Assembly (NCBI GenBank): GCA_963807015.1
Contig: CAWEAS010000013.1
Location: forward strand, 186,001-250,000
Direction of reading: 5' to 3'
Source of the DNA: JAJPKK01 sp963807015
GTDB taxonomy: Bacteria > Pseudomonadota > Alphaproteobacteria > Rhizobiales > Xanthobacteraceae
DNA: 64,000 nucleotides
Positions 24,843 to 34,654 of this stretch are shown here, one piece after another. The number at the start of each line of letters is the position of its first letter. The first letter of the stretch is position 1. The translations under genes and the position numbers were made by a program. The notes under the pieces are model-generated. The model was given only the letters and a program-made list of their open reading frames with translations. It searched no databases and was not told where the DNA came from.

Positions 24843-26462
24843 ATGACAGCGGCGCGCATCTTGTTGTGTTTGATGATCGGCTTTGCAGCGTCGATGCCTG
24901 CTCAAGCCGATCCGATCCGCACCACCGGCGGCCTCGTCTCCGGCGTCGCCGTCGGCGGCGGCGTGCAGGCCTACAAGGGCATCCCCTTCGCAAAGCCGCC
25001 GGTCGGCGACCTGCGATGGCGTGCGCCGCAACCGGCGACGCCATGGAGCGGGACGCTTGTTGCCGACAAGTATCGCGACGTGTGCGTGCAACGCCCGCCG
25101 CTCGGCGGCAATTCGATCTTTACGGAAATCTTCTTCACCCCCATCGCGCCGCAAAGCGAGGACTGCCTCCATCTCAACATATGGACGGCCGCAGCGCCCG
25201 GCGAAAAGCGGCCGGTCATGGTTTGGGTTCACGGCGGCGGCTTCGTCGGCGGGTCGGCGGCAGCGGAAATTTATGACGGCGCCGATCTCGCCAAAAAGGG
25301 CGTCGTGATGGTGTCGTTCAACTACCGGGTCTGGAAGTTCGGCTTCCTTGCCCTGCCGGAGCTCTCGAAAGAGTCCGAGCATCACGCGTCCGGCAACTAC
25401 GGTCTGCTCGATCAGGTCGCGGCGCTGCAATGGGTGAAGGAGAACATCGCGGCGTTCGGCGGCGATCCCGACAACGTCACGATCTTCGGCCAGTCCGCGG
25501 GGGCCGCGGCCACGAATTTCCTCATGGCGACGCCCCTGGCGAAGGGACTGTTCCATCGGGTCATCGGCGAGAGCGGCGGCGCGTTTGCACCGCCGGTTGG
25601 GCGATCGTTGGTACTGCGCAGCCTCTTCATCTCGTATCAGCTGGACCTTCGCGATGCGGAGGCTGAAGGATCGAAGCTCATGGCAGCCCTCAATGCAAAG
25701 AGCCTCGCCGAACTGCGGCAAAAAACGCCCGAGCAGATTCTCGCGATCCCGTCTGCCTACCGCTTCGAGTCGTCGATCCCGATCAAGGACGGCTATGTGC
25801 TGCCGGCGACGACGGAGGAGATTTTTGCGAGCCACAAGTACATCGACGTGCCCTCTCTGATCGGCTCGAACTCCGATGAAGGTTCGAACTTCCCGACCAT
25901 GAAGACGCTCGCGGCGTTCCGCGAGGATGCGCACAAGACCTTCGGGCCGCTTGCCGACGAATTCTTGAAAGCCTACCCGGCAAACGATGACGACCAGGCC
26001 GCCCGCGCGAGCGCAGCGTCCGTTCGCGACATGCGTCTCTATTGGCCGAGCATGCAGTGGGCCGAGGCGCAAGCCCGCACGGGACAGTCGAAGGTCTTCT
26101 ATTATTACTTCGCCTATCACCCGCCGGCGCCCGCCAACGAGGTCTACGTCGAAAACCTCGGCAAGAACCTCGGCGCCTACCACGGCGCGGAACTCGCTTA
26201 CGTGTTCGGCAACTACATTCCACACAAATTTACGTGGACCGATGCGGACCGCGGGCTCACGCGCAAAGTCTCGCAGTACTGGATCAATTTCGCCAAGACT
26301 GGCGATCCGAACGGACCGGGGCTGCCGCAGTGGCCAGCCTTCAATCCGCGTACGAACTCGGTCCTCTACATCGACAAGACAATCACGACGGGACCCATTC
26401 CGAACCAGAAGAACTACGACCTGTGGAATTCCTTCGCCGCGAAATGGAAGGCGCAGAACTAA
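24843..26462 (+). CDS. Type B carboxylesterase, exported
   Basis: Secreted or periplasmic ester hydrolase of the carboxylesterase/lipase (para-nitrobenzyl esterase) family, 539 residues. The signal peptide ends near AQA-D. Family landmarks in order: GGGVQAYKGIPFAKPPVGDL, the Cys-containing SEDCLHLNIWTA, oxyanion hole VHGGGFVGG, nucleophile GQSAGA, acid residue in GSNSDEGSNF, and the catalytic His in AYHGAELAYVFG. The ATG at 24843 follows GGGAGG. It is a single transcription unit ending in a strong hairpin shared with the convergent TPR gene. Substrate cannot be told from sequence. Confidence 0.93.
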   Translation: MTAARILLCLMIGFAASMPAQADPIRTTGGLVSGVAVGGGVQAYKGIPFAKPPVGDLRWRAPQPATPWSGTLVADKYRDVCVQRPPLGGNSIFTEIFFTPIAPQSEDCLHLNIWTAAAPGEKRPVMVWVHGGGFVGGSAAAEIYDGADLAKKGVVMVSFNYRVWKFGFLALPELSKESEHHASGNYGLLDQVAALQWVKENIAAFGGDPDNVTIFGQSAGAAATNFLMATPLAKGLFHRVIGESGGAFAPPVGRSLVLRSLFISYQLDLRDAEAEGSKLMAALNAKSLAELRQKTPEQILAIPSAYRFESSIPIKDGYVLPATTEEIFASHKYIDVPSLIGSNSDEGSNFPTMKTLAAFREDAHKTFGPLADEFLKAYPANDDDQAARASAASVRDMRLYWPSMQWAEAQARTGQSKVFYYYFAYHPPAPANEVYVENLGKNLGAYHGAELAYVFGNYIPHKFTWTDADRGLTRKVSQYWINFAKTGDPNGPGLPQWPAFNPRTNSVLYIDKTITTGPIPNQKNYDLWNSFAAKWKAQN

Positions 26463-26476
26463 GCGAAGCGTTTAGT

Positions 26477-26507
26477 GAAGCGGCCGGCCGTCACCGCCGG
26501 CCGCTTC
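26477..26507. terminator. Bidirectional hairpin between convergent genes
   Basis: Perfect 12-bp inverted repeat (GAAGCGGCCGGC / GCCGGCCGCTTC) with a 7-base loop, placed between the stops of the esterase and the TPR-sulfotransferase. There is no T-run on either side, so termination strength is uncertain. Confidence 0.6.
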
Positions 26508-26512
26508 GGTTC

Positions 26513-28780
26513 TCAGCCGTCGGATAGGCTGGAGGGCGTGCTCGCCCGGTCGTTCGGACGGCCTATTTCCGCGAGCAACGTTCCAAGAAAAGCTTCATGC
26601 TTACGCCAGCGGCCGATTGAGCGGTCGTAGATCGGCTGCCGCACCTGGGTCGCACTTGCCGTGCGGACGGGCCGTTCCGTTTGATAGAACGCGAGGCAGC
26701 GCGGGTCCCACTCAAGGCCGCAGTGAGCAACGATGCGGCGCGCCTGACCTTCGAGGTCGGCGACCACATCCTCGTATCGGACATCGAGAATGCGGCCCGC
26801 CGGCAACACGTTGTGCCAGTGCGCCATGAGCGCCCGGTAATGCCGATAATATCTTCCCAGCTCCGCGAGATCGCAGGTGTAATTGAGTTCGGCGATGAAG
26901 AGCTTGGAGAAGCAGGAGAGGCACGTGTCGAGCGGATCGCGGACGGTGTGGATGATCGTCGCGTTCGGTAGCGCGAGGTGAATGAGCCCGGCGAACTGGA
27001 AATTGCTCGGCATCTTATCGGTGATGCGCGCGGCATCCGGCGCAAGGCGCGCGAGATCCGCAAGGTAGCGCGTTCCGAGGCCTTGAAGGTCCGCGTCGGT
27101 CGTTCCCGCAACGAATTGCGCGACCGTAGTTGCGTCATGGCGCGAAGCGCGCAGGCCGTTCACGGCGGCCGCGAAATACGGCAACTCGCCGCCGCCGACG
27201 ACTTGCGGGTGGCTTGCCAGAATCTGCTCGACAAGGGTCGTGCCTGACCGCGGCATGCCGATAATGAAAATCGGAAGTGCAGACGACGGCGCGCCCGTTT
27301 GCGGCGACCGGATCAGGTCCGGCGTGAACGCCGCTTCCATCTGCTTGAGCGACGAGAGCGTCGCCTCCTCGTCGTAGATGATTTGGCCGCGCTTGAGCGC
27401 ATTACCCTCCAGCCATTGACGGAACGCGTCGGCATGGCGACCGAGATCATCGTAGGCTTTTCCCAATCCAAAATGCAGTTCGATCCGATCTTCGACGCTG
27501 AGCGACGCGCTGTCTGCAGCCAGCCGCTCAAGTCCGGCAAGACGCGAGTCGTTTTCTTCGAAACGGGCAATCTCACTCAGGTTGCGATGGTACTTCGGGT
27601 TAGCCGGCGCGAGACGGACCGCTTCCTCCAAAGCGGCTTTTGCTTCCGACAATCTGCCGATTGCGCGCAGCGCGAGGCCGAGGTTGTTGTAGGTCTCGAC
27701 AAAGTTCGGTTTCAGGGCGGTTGCCCGGCAAAACGCCTCAATCGCCTCCTCGGTCTTGTTGGCCTCGAGCAGCGCCCGGCCTAGGTCGGCATAAGCGTCC
27801 GCGTAGTCGGGCCGGATGCGGATCGCCGCGTGATGGGCGGCGATGGCGTCGTCAAATCGGCCCTGCGTGCGAAACACCATGCCGAGATTGGAGTGAGCTT
27901 CCACATGGTCGGGCGCCAGACGGATCGCTTGGTCGCAGGCGGCGGCCGCCTCATCGAGCTTGCCCTGCGCGAGGAGCGCCAGGCCGAGATTGGAATACGC
28001 GTCCGCGTAGCTCGGTCTTAAGCGGATGGCCGCGCGGTGTGCCGCGACCGCGTCATCGAGTTTGCCCTGGGTGCACAGCAGCGTCCCGAGACTGGTTTGC
28101 GCCTCGGCATGGCCCGGATTGATGCGGATCGCCTGACGACACCCGGCAACCGCGTCCTCCAGGTTGCCCTGCCGGTGCAGCGCGTGTGCAAGATTGAAGT
28201 GCGCCTGCGCCGACTGAGGATCGATGTGCACCGCTTGCCGGAACGCCGCAACGGCCTCATCGAATTTGTCCTGATCGCAGAGCAACACTCCGAGATTGGT
28301 AAAAGCCTCGGCGTAGTCCGGCCGAAGCGTGATGGCTTCCCGGCAGGCCGCGAGCGCCTCGTCGAGTTTCCCCGCATCGCGCAGAAGCGCACTCAGATTG
28401 ATGTGAGCGTCCGCAAGATCGGGCTTGAGCGAAATCGCTTGGCGAAGCGCTGCAAGCGCGTCGTCGAACCGCCCCTGCGCTTTGAGAACCGCGCCGAGAT
28501 CGGAGTAGAACCCGGCGTTTTGCGGATGCCCAGCGATGGCGCGCCGGATCAAATCAGCGGCCGCATCGTGACGGCCTACCTGATGTGCAATCAGCCCCAG
28601 GAGGTGCAAGGCATCGGCGTGATCGGGCTGAAGGGCCAGCGTTTGCCGGTAACAGGATTCCGCCTGCGCCAACTCTCCGGCGCGATGGTGGACAAGGCCC
28701 CGACGCAGGATTTCCGCTGCCTTGAGCGAGTCGATTGACTGCCGGGCGTCGGCGTTGGCCCCACCTTGTTGTCGGTCCAT
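26513..28780 (-). CDS. TPR repeat protein with C-terminal sulfotransferase domain
   Basis: 755 residues. About ten 34-residue tetratricopeptide repeats fill the N-terminal half, for example ALRQAISLKPDLADAHINLS and AIRLRPSYADAYSNLGLALL. The C-terminal domain is a PAPS-dependent sulfotransferase with the 5'-phosphosulfate loop IFIIGMPRSGTTLVEQIL, a later DKMPSNFQFAGLI, and the 3'-phosphate region HTVRDPLDTCLSCF. The family is close to protein-tyrosine and glycan sulfotransferases; the acceptor is unknown. The start at ATG 28780 (MDRQQGGANAD) is preferred over an upstream GTG frame, although no clear RBS exists. No signal peptide. Repeats are near-identical at DNA level, so copy number may vary. 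Confidence 0.9.
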   Translation of the reverse strand: MDRQQGGANADARQSIDSLKAAEILRRGLVHHRAGELAQAESCYRQTLALQPDHADALHLLGLIAHQVGRHDAAADLIRRAIAGHPQNAGFYSDLGAVLKAQGRFDDALAALRQAISLKPDLADAHINLSALLRDAGKLDEALAACREAITLRPDYAEAFTNLGVLLCDQDKFDEAVAAFRQAVHIDPQSAQAHFNLAHALHRQGNLEDAVAGCRQAIRINPGHAEAQTSLGTLLCTQGKLDDAVAAHRAAIRLRPSYADAYSNLGLALLAQGKLDEAAAACDQAIRLAPDHVEAHSNLGMVFRTQGRFDDAIAAHHAAIRIRPDYADAYADLGRALLEANKTEEAIEAFCRATALKPNFVETYNNLGLALRAIGRLSEAKAALEEAVRLAPANPKYHRNLSEIARFEENDSRLAGLERLAADSASLSVEDRIELHFGLGKAYDDLGRHADAFRQWLEGNALKRGQIIYDEEATLSSLKQMEAAFTPDLIRSPQTGAPSSALPIFIIGMPRSGTTLVEQILASHPQVVGGGELPYFAAAVNGLRASRHDATTVAQFVAGTTDADLQGLGTRYLADLARLAPDAARITDKMPSNFQFAGLIHLALPNATIIHTVRDPLDTCLSCFSKLFIAELNYTCDLAELGRYYRHYRALMAHWHNVLPAGRILDVRYEDVVADLEGQARRIVAHCGLEWDPRCLAFYQTERPVRTASATQVRQPIYDRSIGRWRKHEAFLGTLLAEIGRPNDRASTPSSLSDG

Positions 28781-28892
28781 ACCGATAACAGTACCGCAAC
28801 AGCGTTGCTGACGCGAAGCGCACAAATCGATCCCGATGGCAAACGGAAAAGAACCAGCTCTTACCGGTTCTTCGCCTGCAAAAGATGCGTTC

Positions 28893-29588
28893 CTACCAGC
28901 GGTCGAAAAGCGACGCCGGCATGAAGTGGTAGCTCACGCCGAGCTTGAGCTCGTTCACTTGCGTGCTGACGTTGGGGGTACCGAACGGCCCGAGGCCGAC
29001 CGTGCTCGATCCGAAGTCGAGATAAGAATACTCGAGCTTACCCGACCAGGCCGGCGCGAACATGTATTCAATCCCTGCTCCCGCCATCCAGCCCTCGCGT
29101 GATGTTGTATTCGTCGCCGCGGGGATCGTTATGTCGGCATTCATCCAAGCGCCGCCCGCCTTGGCGTAGAGCAGCCATGGGCCCTGCGTGAAGCCAAGCC
29201 GGGCCGCCAGCGTGTCGTACCAATTGTAGTTCGACGTAAGTGCGCCACCGACGGGCCCGGTCAGGGTCGCGCTGCCGCTTGCCGCGGTCCAGCTGAATTC
29301 AGCCTCGGCGCCAAGCAATATGTTGTCGGACTGCCAATTGTAGCCGACCTGAAAGCCGCCCACGAGACCGCTCGGATTCGTGGACAAGCCGGTCGTACCG
29401 AAGCTTTCTTGGGAGAACGAGCCGCCCAAATGCCCGCCGAGATACAAACCACTCCAATTGAAGAGCGGCGCGTACACCGGAGGTGGCGGCGGGGCTCGCG
29501 CGATGATATCGGCAGCGGCGGCAGGCAAGCAAAACCCAATCGCGAGTACTGCTGCAGCGATTTTTGCCAAACTGAATTTGCGCCCCAT
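28893..29588 (-). CDS. Omp25/OmpA-like outer membrane beta-barrel protein
   Basis: Eight-strand outer-membrane barrel of the Omp25/RopB type common in Hyphomicrobiales; 231 residues. The signal peptide ends LPAAAA-D, followed by a Pro-rich stretch and the family start FNWSGLYLGGHLGGSFS. Later strands include QVGYNWQSDNILLGAEAEFS and WSGKLEYSYLDFGS, and the chain ends with an aromatic (FDRW). The ATG at 29588 follows AGGAGC. It is next to a second barrel gene on the same strand (71 bases between the genes) and downstream of a TonB-dependent receptor. Confidence 0.9.
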   Translation of the reverse strand: MGRKFSLAKIAAAVLAIGFCLPAAAADIIARAPPPPPVYAPLFNWSGLYLGGHLGGSFSQESFGTTGLSTNPSGLVGGFQVGYNWQSDNILLGAEAEFSWTAASGSATLTGPVGGALTSNYNWYDTLAARLGFTQGPWLLYAKAGGAWMNADITIPAATNTTSREGWMAGAGIEYMFAPAWSGKLEYSYLDFGSSTVGLGPFGTPNVSTQVNELKLGVSYHFMPASLFDRW

Positions 29589-29658
29589 ACCGGTGCTCCT
29601 GCATCCCATTTGTCGACGTGCGTCGCTTGTATTCACCTGCGCTTAAAAGTGCGGCTCT

Positions 29659-30453
29659 CTAAAAGCGTGCGTTCAGGCCAAGCCGCCCGATGTCTTCGGT
29701 CAGCGTGTGATTGTGAAGGATGGTCGCGAGAGGATTGACCGCGGGAAGGCTATTGGCGCTGGTGTAGCTGACATTTCCCAAATTGACGTGCAGATACTCC
29801 GCCTTGACCGACCAGCGCGGCGCAAATGCCCATTCGACGCCGCCACCGACGGTCCAGCCCGTCTTGACCTGATCGCTTGACGCGGCGTTGCAGCCGCCTT
29901 CGCCGAAGGGGAAGCAGGCGGAATCGCTGAACTGGACCCGGGCAAAAGCGACCCCGCCCGTCGCGTAGAGCATCCATGGGCCGTCGGCCAATCCCGCGCG
30001 ACCGCGGATGGTGGAAAGCCAATTACTCTGAACCGTCTCGGTCACTCCAAAAGACGGAGCGTTGCGCCCAGGCGAATTAGTGCTGCGCGTGCCGTTGACG
30101 CCGGTGTAGTCGAAATCGCCCTCCGCGCCCCAGACAAATGCTCCGGTCTGGTAGTTGCAGCCTGCCTGCCCGCCGCCGCCAACGTTTGTTGTCATATAAA
30201 GCGCGTTCGCGGTCCCGGTGGAGTTCAAATCGACGGCCGATATTGGAAATCCGGCCTGATTCGGAACCCAGCTGATGTTGTCGCTGGCGAGCCCGACCTC
30301 AAAATTGCCGCCCGCATAGCAGCCAGTCCACCCGACGATCGGGGCGACAGGCGGCCCGGGAAGAACGGGCAGGATATCGGCCGGCATCGCCGGCACCGTC
30401 ATCGCCCAGACGGCTGCCGCAGCCCCAACGAACCTTCTCATGGCTTTCCCCAT
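29659..30453 (-). CDS. Outer membrane beta-barrel protein (Omp25-like)
   Basis: 264 residues, same porin-like family as its neighbour but divergent. The signal peptide MGKAMRRFVGAAAAVWAMTV ends near PAMPA-D. The mature part begins VGWTGCYAGGNFEVGLASDN, and barrel strands end with the classic C-terminal Phe (LGLNARF) recognised by the BAM complex. Two extra Cys (ACFPFGEGGCNAA) may cross-link a surface loop. Starts at 30453 or 30441 are both possible. It lies between the TonB-dependent receptor and the other barrel, all on the minus strand. Confidence 0.87.
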   Translation of the reverse strand: MGKAMRRFVGAAAAVWAMTVPAMPADILPVLPGPPVAPIVGWTGCYAGGNFEVGLASDNISWVPNQAGFPISAVDLNSTGTANALYMTTNVGGGGQAGCNYQTGAFVWGAEGDFDYTGVNGTRSTNSPGRNAPSFGVTETVQSNWLSTIRGRAGLADGPWMLYATGGVAFARVQFSDSACFPFGEGGCNAASSDQVKTGWTVGGGVEWAFAPRWSVKAEYLHVNLGNVSYTSANSLPAVNPLATILHNHTLTEDIGRLGLNARF

Positions 30454-30610
30454 CGGTGATCCCGCAAACCAATCTCTGCATTGCTTTTGCTGGAGCGAAT
30501 TCGATGTCCCAAATAAAGAAAAAAGGCAGACGGGCCCGGATGGGCCACGTCTGCCTTCGAGTGCGCCGGTCCCGGCGGGAGGATGTTCGCCGTCGGCTGG
30601 ATCAAGGTTG

Positions 30611-33109
30611 TCACCATTTGAATGAAAGCGAAGCTTCATACGTGCGCGGCTCGCCAAGGATGACTTGGTTTTGCAACGACGGATCGGCAAAGGCCGCGTA
30701 GACGGTGTTCGTCAGATTGCGGACGCGAAATCCGAGCCGCGCGATGTCCATATTGGGAAACCAGCCCGGCCTTTTGAAATCGATGAACATATAGGCGTCA
30801 GCGATGAGGTAATTGTCCATCACGACCTGATTGTCGTCGAAGAGATAACGGTTGCCCACATAGCGGACCGACGAGCCGAATTCGATCGGCATCCAACGCC
30901 ACCAATACTGGTCTTCGAACCGATAGGATGCACCGGCATTGACGATGACCGGCGCGACGTTGGGCGGCGTCGTACCGCTGATCAAGGTGCCGTTGATCGA
31001 ATCGTTGACGAAGCGCGAGTGCGTGAGGGCGATGTTGCCCCACAGCTTGAACCCTTGGTACGGGCGTATCGCGGTATTGAACTCGATGCCGCTTGTCTGG
31101 ATTTCTCCAGCGAGAGCGAAGAGCGGCGGATTCACCTGGGTCTGCTCATAGACGTTGCGCCGATCGAGGTTGTAGGCCGCGAACGTCCATTCCACCGCGT
31201 TGTTCCAGAGCGACTGCTTGACGCCGGTTTCGTAGATGCGCGAACTCGTCAGCGCCGTCGCCTGCCCCGGTTGCAGTTCAAAGATGGCGGTCGCCGCCGG
31301 ATCATAAGAGGTGCTGTACAAGCTGTAGAACACCATCTTGGGGATCGGCTCCCACGTATAGGCGGCGCGGTAAGAGACCGGGTTCCACGCGGCTGAAAAC
31401 GGGAAGCCCGGCTCGACGATGCCGGTCGAGTCGATGCTTGCGCTGCGATACATCGAGAATTCGTCGACACGGATGCCGCCGATCAACGCAAAATTGGGGG
31501 TGAGCTTCAGGCGGTCCTCGAACGATTCCGAGACAGTATCGAGGACGCCGATTCTGGTCTGGGTCGCAAGCGGTCCGAACAGGCCGCGGGCCGGGCCGAC
31601 CAAGCTGACCGAATCGGTAAAGCTGTTGGTGAAGGTCGATTCCTTGAAGGTGATCTTGTTGTGGCTTGCAGCGAGCTCGGCCGCGAAGCGGTTGTCCATG
31701 CCGAGGAGATGCGAATTAAAGGTCATGTTGGCGATGTTGCCGATGAGATTCTGGTCGTGCGATACGAAAAACCGGTCGCGGTCGACCATGTTGGTCGCGG
31801 TATCGAAGGTGTAGGTTTCGCTGTTCAGAAACGTGCGCGTAGCGTGGTAGCCGTAGGCTTGGTCCTTCACTGTGATGTTCGGTGCAATCTCCAAATCAAA
31901 GCCGCCGCGCAGAAAGTACTGTGTCGACGCATTGTAGTTGTCGAGCACGTTGTAGTTCGTGGTCAGCGTGCGCGAATCGATCGTCACCGGCCCCAGAAGG
32001 GCGTTCGCACCGGAGACGACGCCGTGCGTCGCGAACGGACCGGAGAATGCAACCGGCACCAGCGGCGTTCCGAAATAGGCATTGCCCGCATCGTGGTAAT
32101 ATTCGAAGGCGATCCAGGTCTTCAAAACATCCGAGTTCTGGTAGTTGAACCGCGTGGCAACGCTCGACAGCTGCTTGGTATCGCCGTCGATGAAGCTGTT
32201 GACGTGCGAGTAAGCGATATCGAAGCGGTAATCGAGACCTTGGATCGGGGTGCTGCCGCCCGAGCCGAAGCCCGACCGGACCGAGCCGAAGGAGTCGAGC
32301 GACGTGAACGCCTCGTTCTTGATCGGACCGCTGGTCGGCTCCTTGCTCACGTAATTGACCGAGCCGCCGATCGCCCCTTGCCCTGATTCCAGCGCCGAAG
32401 CGCCTTTGAGGAATTCGACCCGATCGAACATGAACGCGTTCATCGAGCGTCCGGTCAGGTCCTGCGGGCCGAGGTTGATGCCGTTATAGAGGATGTTGAT
32501 CTGGTCGAACGTAAACCCGCGCATCGAAAAGCCCGCGGGCGCGCCGCCGACGTCGACCGCCAGCACGCCGACCGCGCCCTGCGCGACATCGACGTTGGTG
32601 CGATAGCCTTGTTCCTGGATGGTGGCCTGGTTGACGACGTCAACCGACACCGGGGCTTCAAGCACTGGAAGGCCCAACCGCGTCGCGCTGCTCGGCACCG
32701 CGTTCAGGTTGGGCCCGGGCGTCGTTGCCGTTCCGGCCGCCGCGCTCTGGGCTGTCGATGCCGTCTGTTGTTGCTGCGGCTGCTGGGGTGGTTGCGATGC
32801 TGAAGCGCGCTGACGCTCAGCGTTGGTTGGGGCGGCCGCACGCCGGGGAGGCACGGCCGGCGGAGCCGGAGCGGGCCGGGTTGCGGCGGGTCGCGGGCGG
32901 TTCGGAGGCGGCTCAACCGTGACAGGCGGCAGCTTTGGCTGCGCGGTTGGGGACGGCGTAGTCGATGATGCCGGAGGGGTCGGACCGGAAGCAGGCGGTG
33001 TCGGTGGTGTCGATTGATCTTGAGCGGCCGCTAAGTCCCATGGCGAAATCAACGACGCCGCCACGATCGTAGAACTCAGCCACCGAGCACGGCGCAGAGC
33101 AACCGACAT
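30611..33109 (-). CDS. TonB-dependent outer-membrane receptor (siderophore type)
   Basis: 832 residues. TonB-gated outer-membrane transporter, most like ferric-siderophore receptors. The signal peptide ends LAAAQ. An unusually long Pro/Ala/Gln-rich stretch (about residues 30-125) precedes the plug, which contains VSVDVVNQATIQEQGYRTNV, GFSMRGFTFDQINILYNGI and FLKGASALESGQGAIGGSVN. The barrel follows and ends SLSFKW. No STN signalling domain. The ATG at 33109 follows AAGGGAGGG. Divergent from a tonB-like gene 677 bases away, which supports an energy-coupled uptake pair. Substrate unproven; iron or xenosiderophore is the default guess. Confidence 0.92.
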   Translation of the reverse strand: MSVALRRARWLSSTIVAASLISPWDLAAAQDQSTPPTPPASGPTPPASSTTPSPTAQPKLPPVTVEPPPNRPRPAATRPAPAPPAVPPRRAAAPTNAERQRASASQPPQQPQQQQTASTAQSAAAGTATTPGPNLNAVPSSATRLGLPVLEAPVSVDVVNQATIQEQGYRTNVDVAQGAVGVLAVDVGGAPAGFSMRGFTFDQINILYNGINLGPQDLTGRSMNAFMFDRVEFLKGASALESGQGAIGGSVNYVSKEPTSGPIKNEAFTSLDSFGSVRSGFGSGGSTPIQGLDYRFDIAYSHVNSFIDGDTKQLSSVATRFNYQNSDVLKTWIAFEYYHDAGNAYFGTPLVPVAFSGPFATHGVVSGANALLGPVTIDSRTLTTNYNVLDNYNASTQYFLRGGFDLEIAPNITVKDQAYGYHATRTFLNSETYTFDTATNMVDRDRFFVSHDQNLIGNIANMTFNSHLLGMDNRFAAELAASHNKITFKESTFTNSFTDSVSLVGPARGLFGPLATQTRIGVLDTVSESFEDRLKLTPNFALIGGIRVDEFSMYRSASIDSTGIVEPGFPFSAAWNPVSYRAAYTWEPIPKMVFYSLYSTSYDPAATAIFELQPGQATALTSSRIYETGVKQSLWNNAVEWTFAAYNLDRRNVYEQTQVNPPLFALAGEIQTSGIEFNTAIRPYQGFKLWGNIALTHSRFVNDSINGTLISGTTPPNVAPVIVNAGASYRFEDQYWWRWMPIEFGSSVRYVGNRYLFDDNQVVMDNYLIADAYMFIDFKRPGWFPNMDIARLGFRVRNLTNTVYAAFADPSLQNQVILGEPRTYEASLSFKW

Positions 33110-33785
33110 TGCCCTCCCTTGAGTGGAATACACCATCCGGAGCCCCCCCGCGTCATTCGCGATCAAACTCGCGATGCGCCCAACGCGTCCCGGTTGCACA
33201 GCGAAGCGATTGATGACGCCGCTTCAAGCGCTCCCAGATCGTTAATATAAGTTAGGAAGGCGTTCCGAATATTGTCAACAAAACACTCACCTGTTTTCTT
33301 ATTAAAAATGCGAGAAACAATTATCGTGTTGTTGCTCGATCACAGAAAATAACTCATCAAAAATATTATAGGTGGGGTATCTTAACGGACGTATGGCGGG
33401 GCAAAAAGTGTGAAAGATAGTGTAGGGCATTATGGTTTTTGCCTAACAGAATGCCGGCCGCTCAGCGCTTTTCGGCGGTCGGCTGCAGCATTCGAGCGCG
33501 CAAACGAAACTCCAAAAATCATATAGGGGAGGATAGTATCTCGCGGCGCGCACGATTTGGCCGTGGTCCCGCGCTGTCAGATGATTGGTTTGACTCCGAG
33601 CCCGCCACGGGATCAACATCTTCGCCAAGCTTTCCGAGCGAGGCACGAACCAACGCCATCACGAACGCACAGGTGAAGAATGGGAGGAGTACTACCGGCG
33701 GCAATGATCGGGGGAATAGCGGGTCGCTCGCCGTGGTCAGCCGCGCGATCGGCACCGCTCGATCCCTGAACAGCCGCATCGTCCG
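33110..33785. other. Divergent regulatory region of the TonB-dependent receptor and tonB
   Basis: This gap of nearly 680 bases is markedly AT-rich at 33240-33440, unlike its surroundings, and should hold promoters for both divergent genes. I looked for Fur, RirA or Irr-type boxes and found no convincing match. Short open frames at 33440-33780 on both strands lack coding features, so I call no gene. Confidence 0.5.
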
Positions 33786-34577
33786 ATGTCACCCTACGGT
33801 GGTTCGCAAGGAATCTCGCTGCGCGTATGGACGTGCGCCGCGCTTGGCGCCATCGCGCTTCATGCCGGCGTCGCCGCACTGGCGAGCAAATACCTGAGGG
33901 AAGACGACAGCGAAGAGCTGGGAACTCCGGCGATCGAGATCGGTCTTGAATTTCTATCTCCGCATGTGGAGAGAGATGACCTGCCGCCCGGTCCTGACGT
34001 CGAGGCCTCGTTGCCCACGCCGCCGGTCATCGAACAGACGCAGGTCATCGATCCGCCGGTGCTGCCGCGGGATACTCCGATCGAGACGGACGATCCCGAC
34101 CGTGTCGTCGCGCCACTCGAGACCGAGAAGCCAAGGATTGAGGAGCCGACGACCCCGACCATCCCCGCGCTGCCGACGGTCGCCTCCTTGGCGGCCGAAG
34201 CGACGGCTCCGCCAACATCCGAGATCATCGAAAAATCGACCCGTTCGATCACTCCGGCGCAAGGGACCGGTGAAAGTCCCGACCGCGTGCGGGCGACTTG
34301 GCAAAAAGACCTGATCGCTCATCTCAATCGACACAAACTCTATCCGGTCCGGCATTCGCTCGCGGGCGCAAACATCCTGGTCACCTTCGTGCTCGACGAG
34401 ACGGGGCACGTGCTGTCCTCGCGCGTCGTCGAGGGATCCGGCGACAGTTCCTTCGACGAGGCTGCGCTTTCGATGATCCAGCGATCGGACCCGGTACCAA
34501 AGCCCCCAGCGCTCATCGTGCAGGGCGGTTTGGAATTCACGCTTCCGGTCGTGTTTAGAGCAAACACCGGGCGCTGA
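33786..34577 (+). CDS. TonB family energy-transducer protein
   Basis: 263 residues. An N-terminal membrane anchor at about residues 13-32 (VWTCAALGAIALHAGVAAL) is followed by a Pro/Glu-rich periplasm-spanning region (about 70-150), then a C-terminal TonB domain (WQKDLIAHLNRHKLYPV; GHVLSSRVVEGSGDSSFDEA). It couples the proton-motive force to outer-membrane receptors and normally needs ExbB/ExbD, neither of which is nearby. Probably dedicated to the divergent receptor. Start ATG 33786; RBS not obvious. Confidence 0.9.
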   Translation: MSPYGGSQGISLRVWTCAALGAIALHAGVAALASKYLREDDSEELGTPAIEIGLEFLSPHVERDDLPPGPDVEASLPTPPVIEQTQVIDPPVLPRDTPIETDDPDRVVAPLETEKPRIEEPTTPTIPALPTVASLAAEATAPPTSEIIEKSTRSITPAQGTGESPDRVRATWQKDLIAHLNRHKLYPVRHSLAGANILVTFVLDETGHVLSSRVVEGSGDSSFDEAALSMIQRSDPVPKPPALIVQGGLEFTLPVVFRANTGR

Positions 34578-34654
34578 AGTCTGCGACAAAAAAACGACCG
34601 GCACGGACGGATAGGGGGTCTCGAAACCGGCGACGTCACCAGGCTGTTCGGCCC

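Noticed and set aside
24840..26225. Minus-strand open frame of 461 codons
   Set aside because: Mirror of the carboxylesterase, which has a full catalytic set.
33439..33897. Possible gene before tonB on either strand
   Set aside because: Composition is Ser/Arg-rich and the frames overlap the tonB start; no RBS or pattern supports them.
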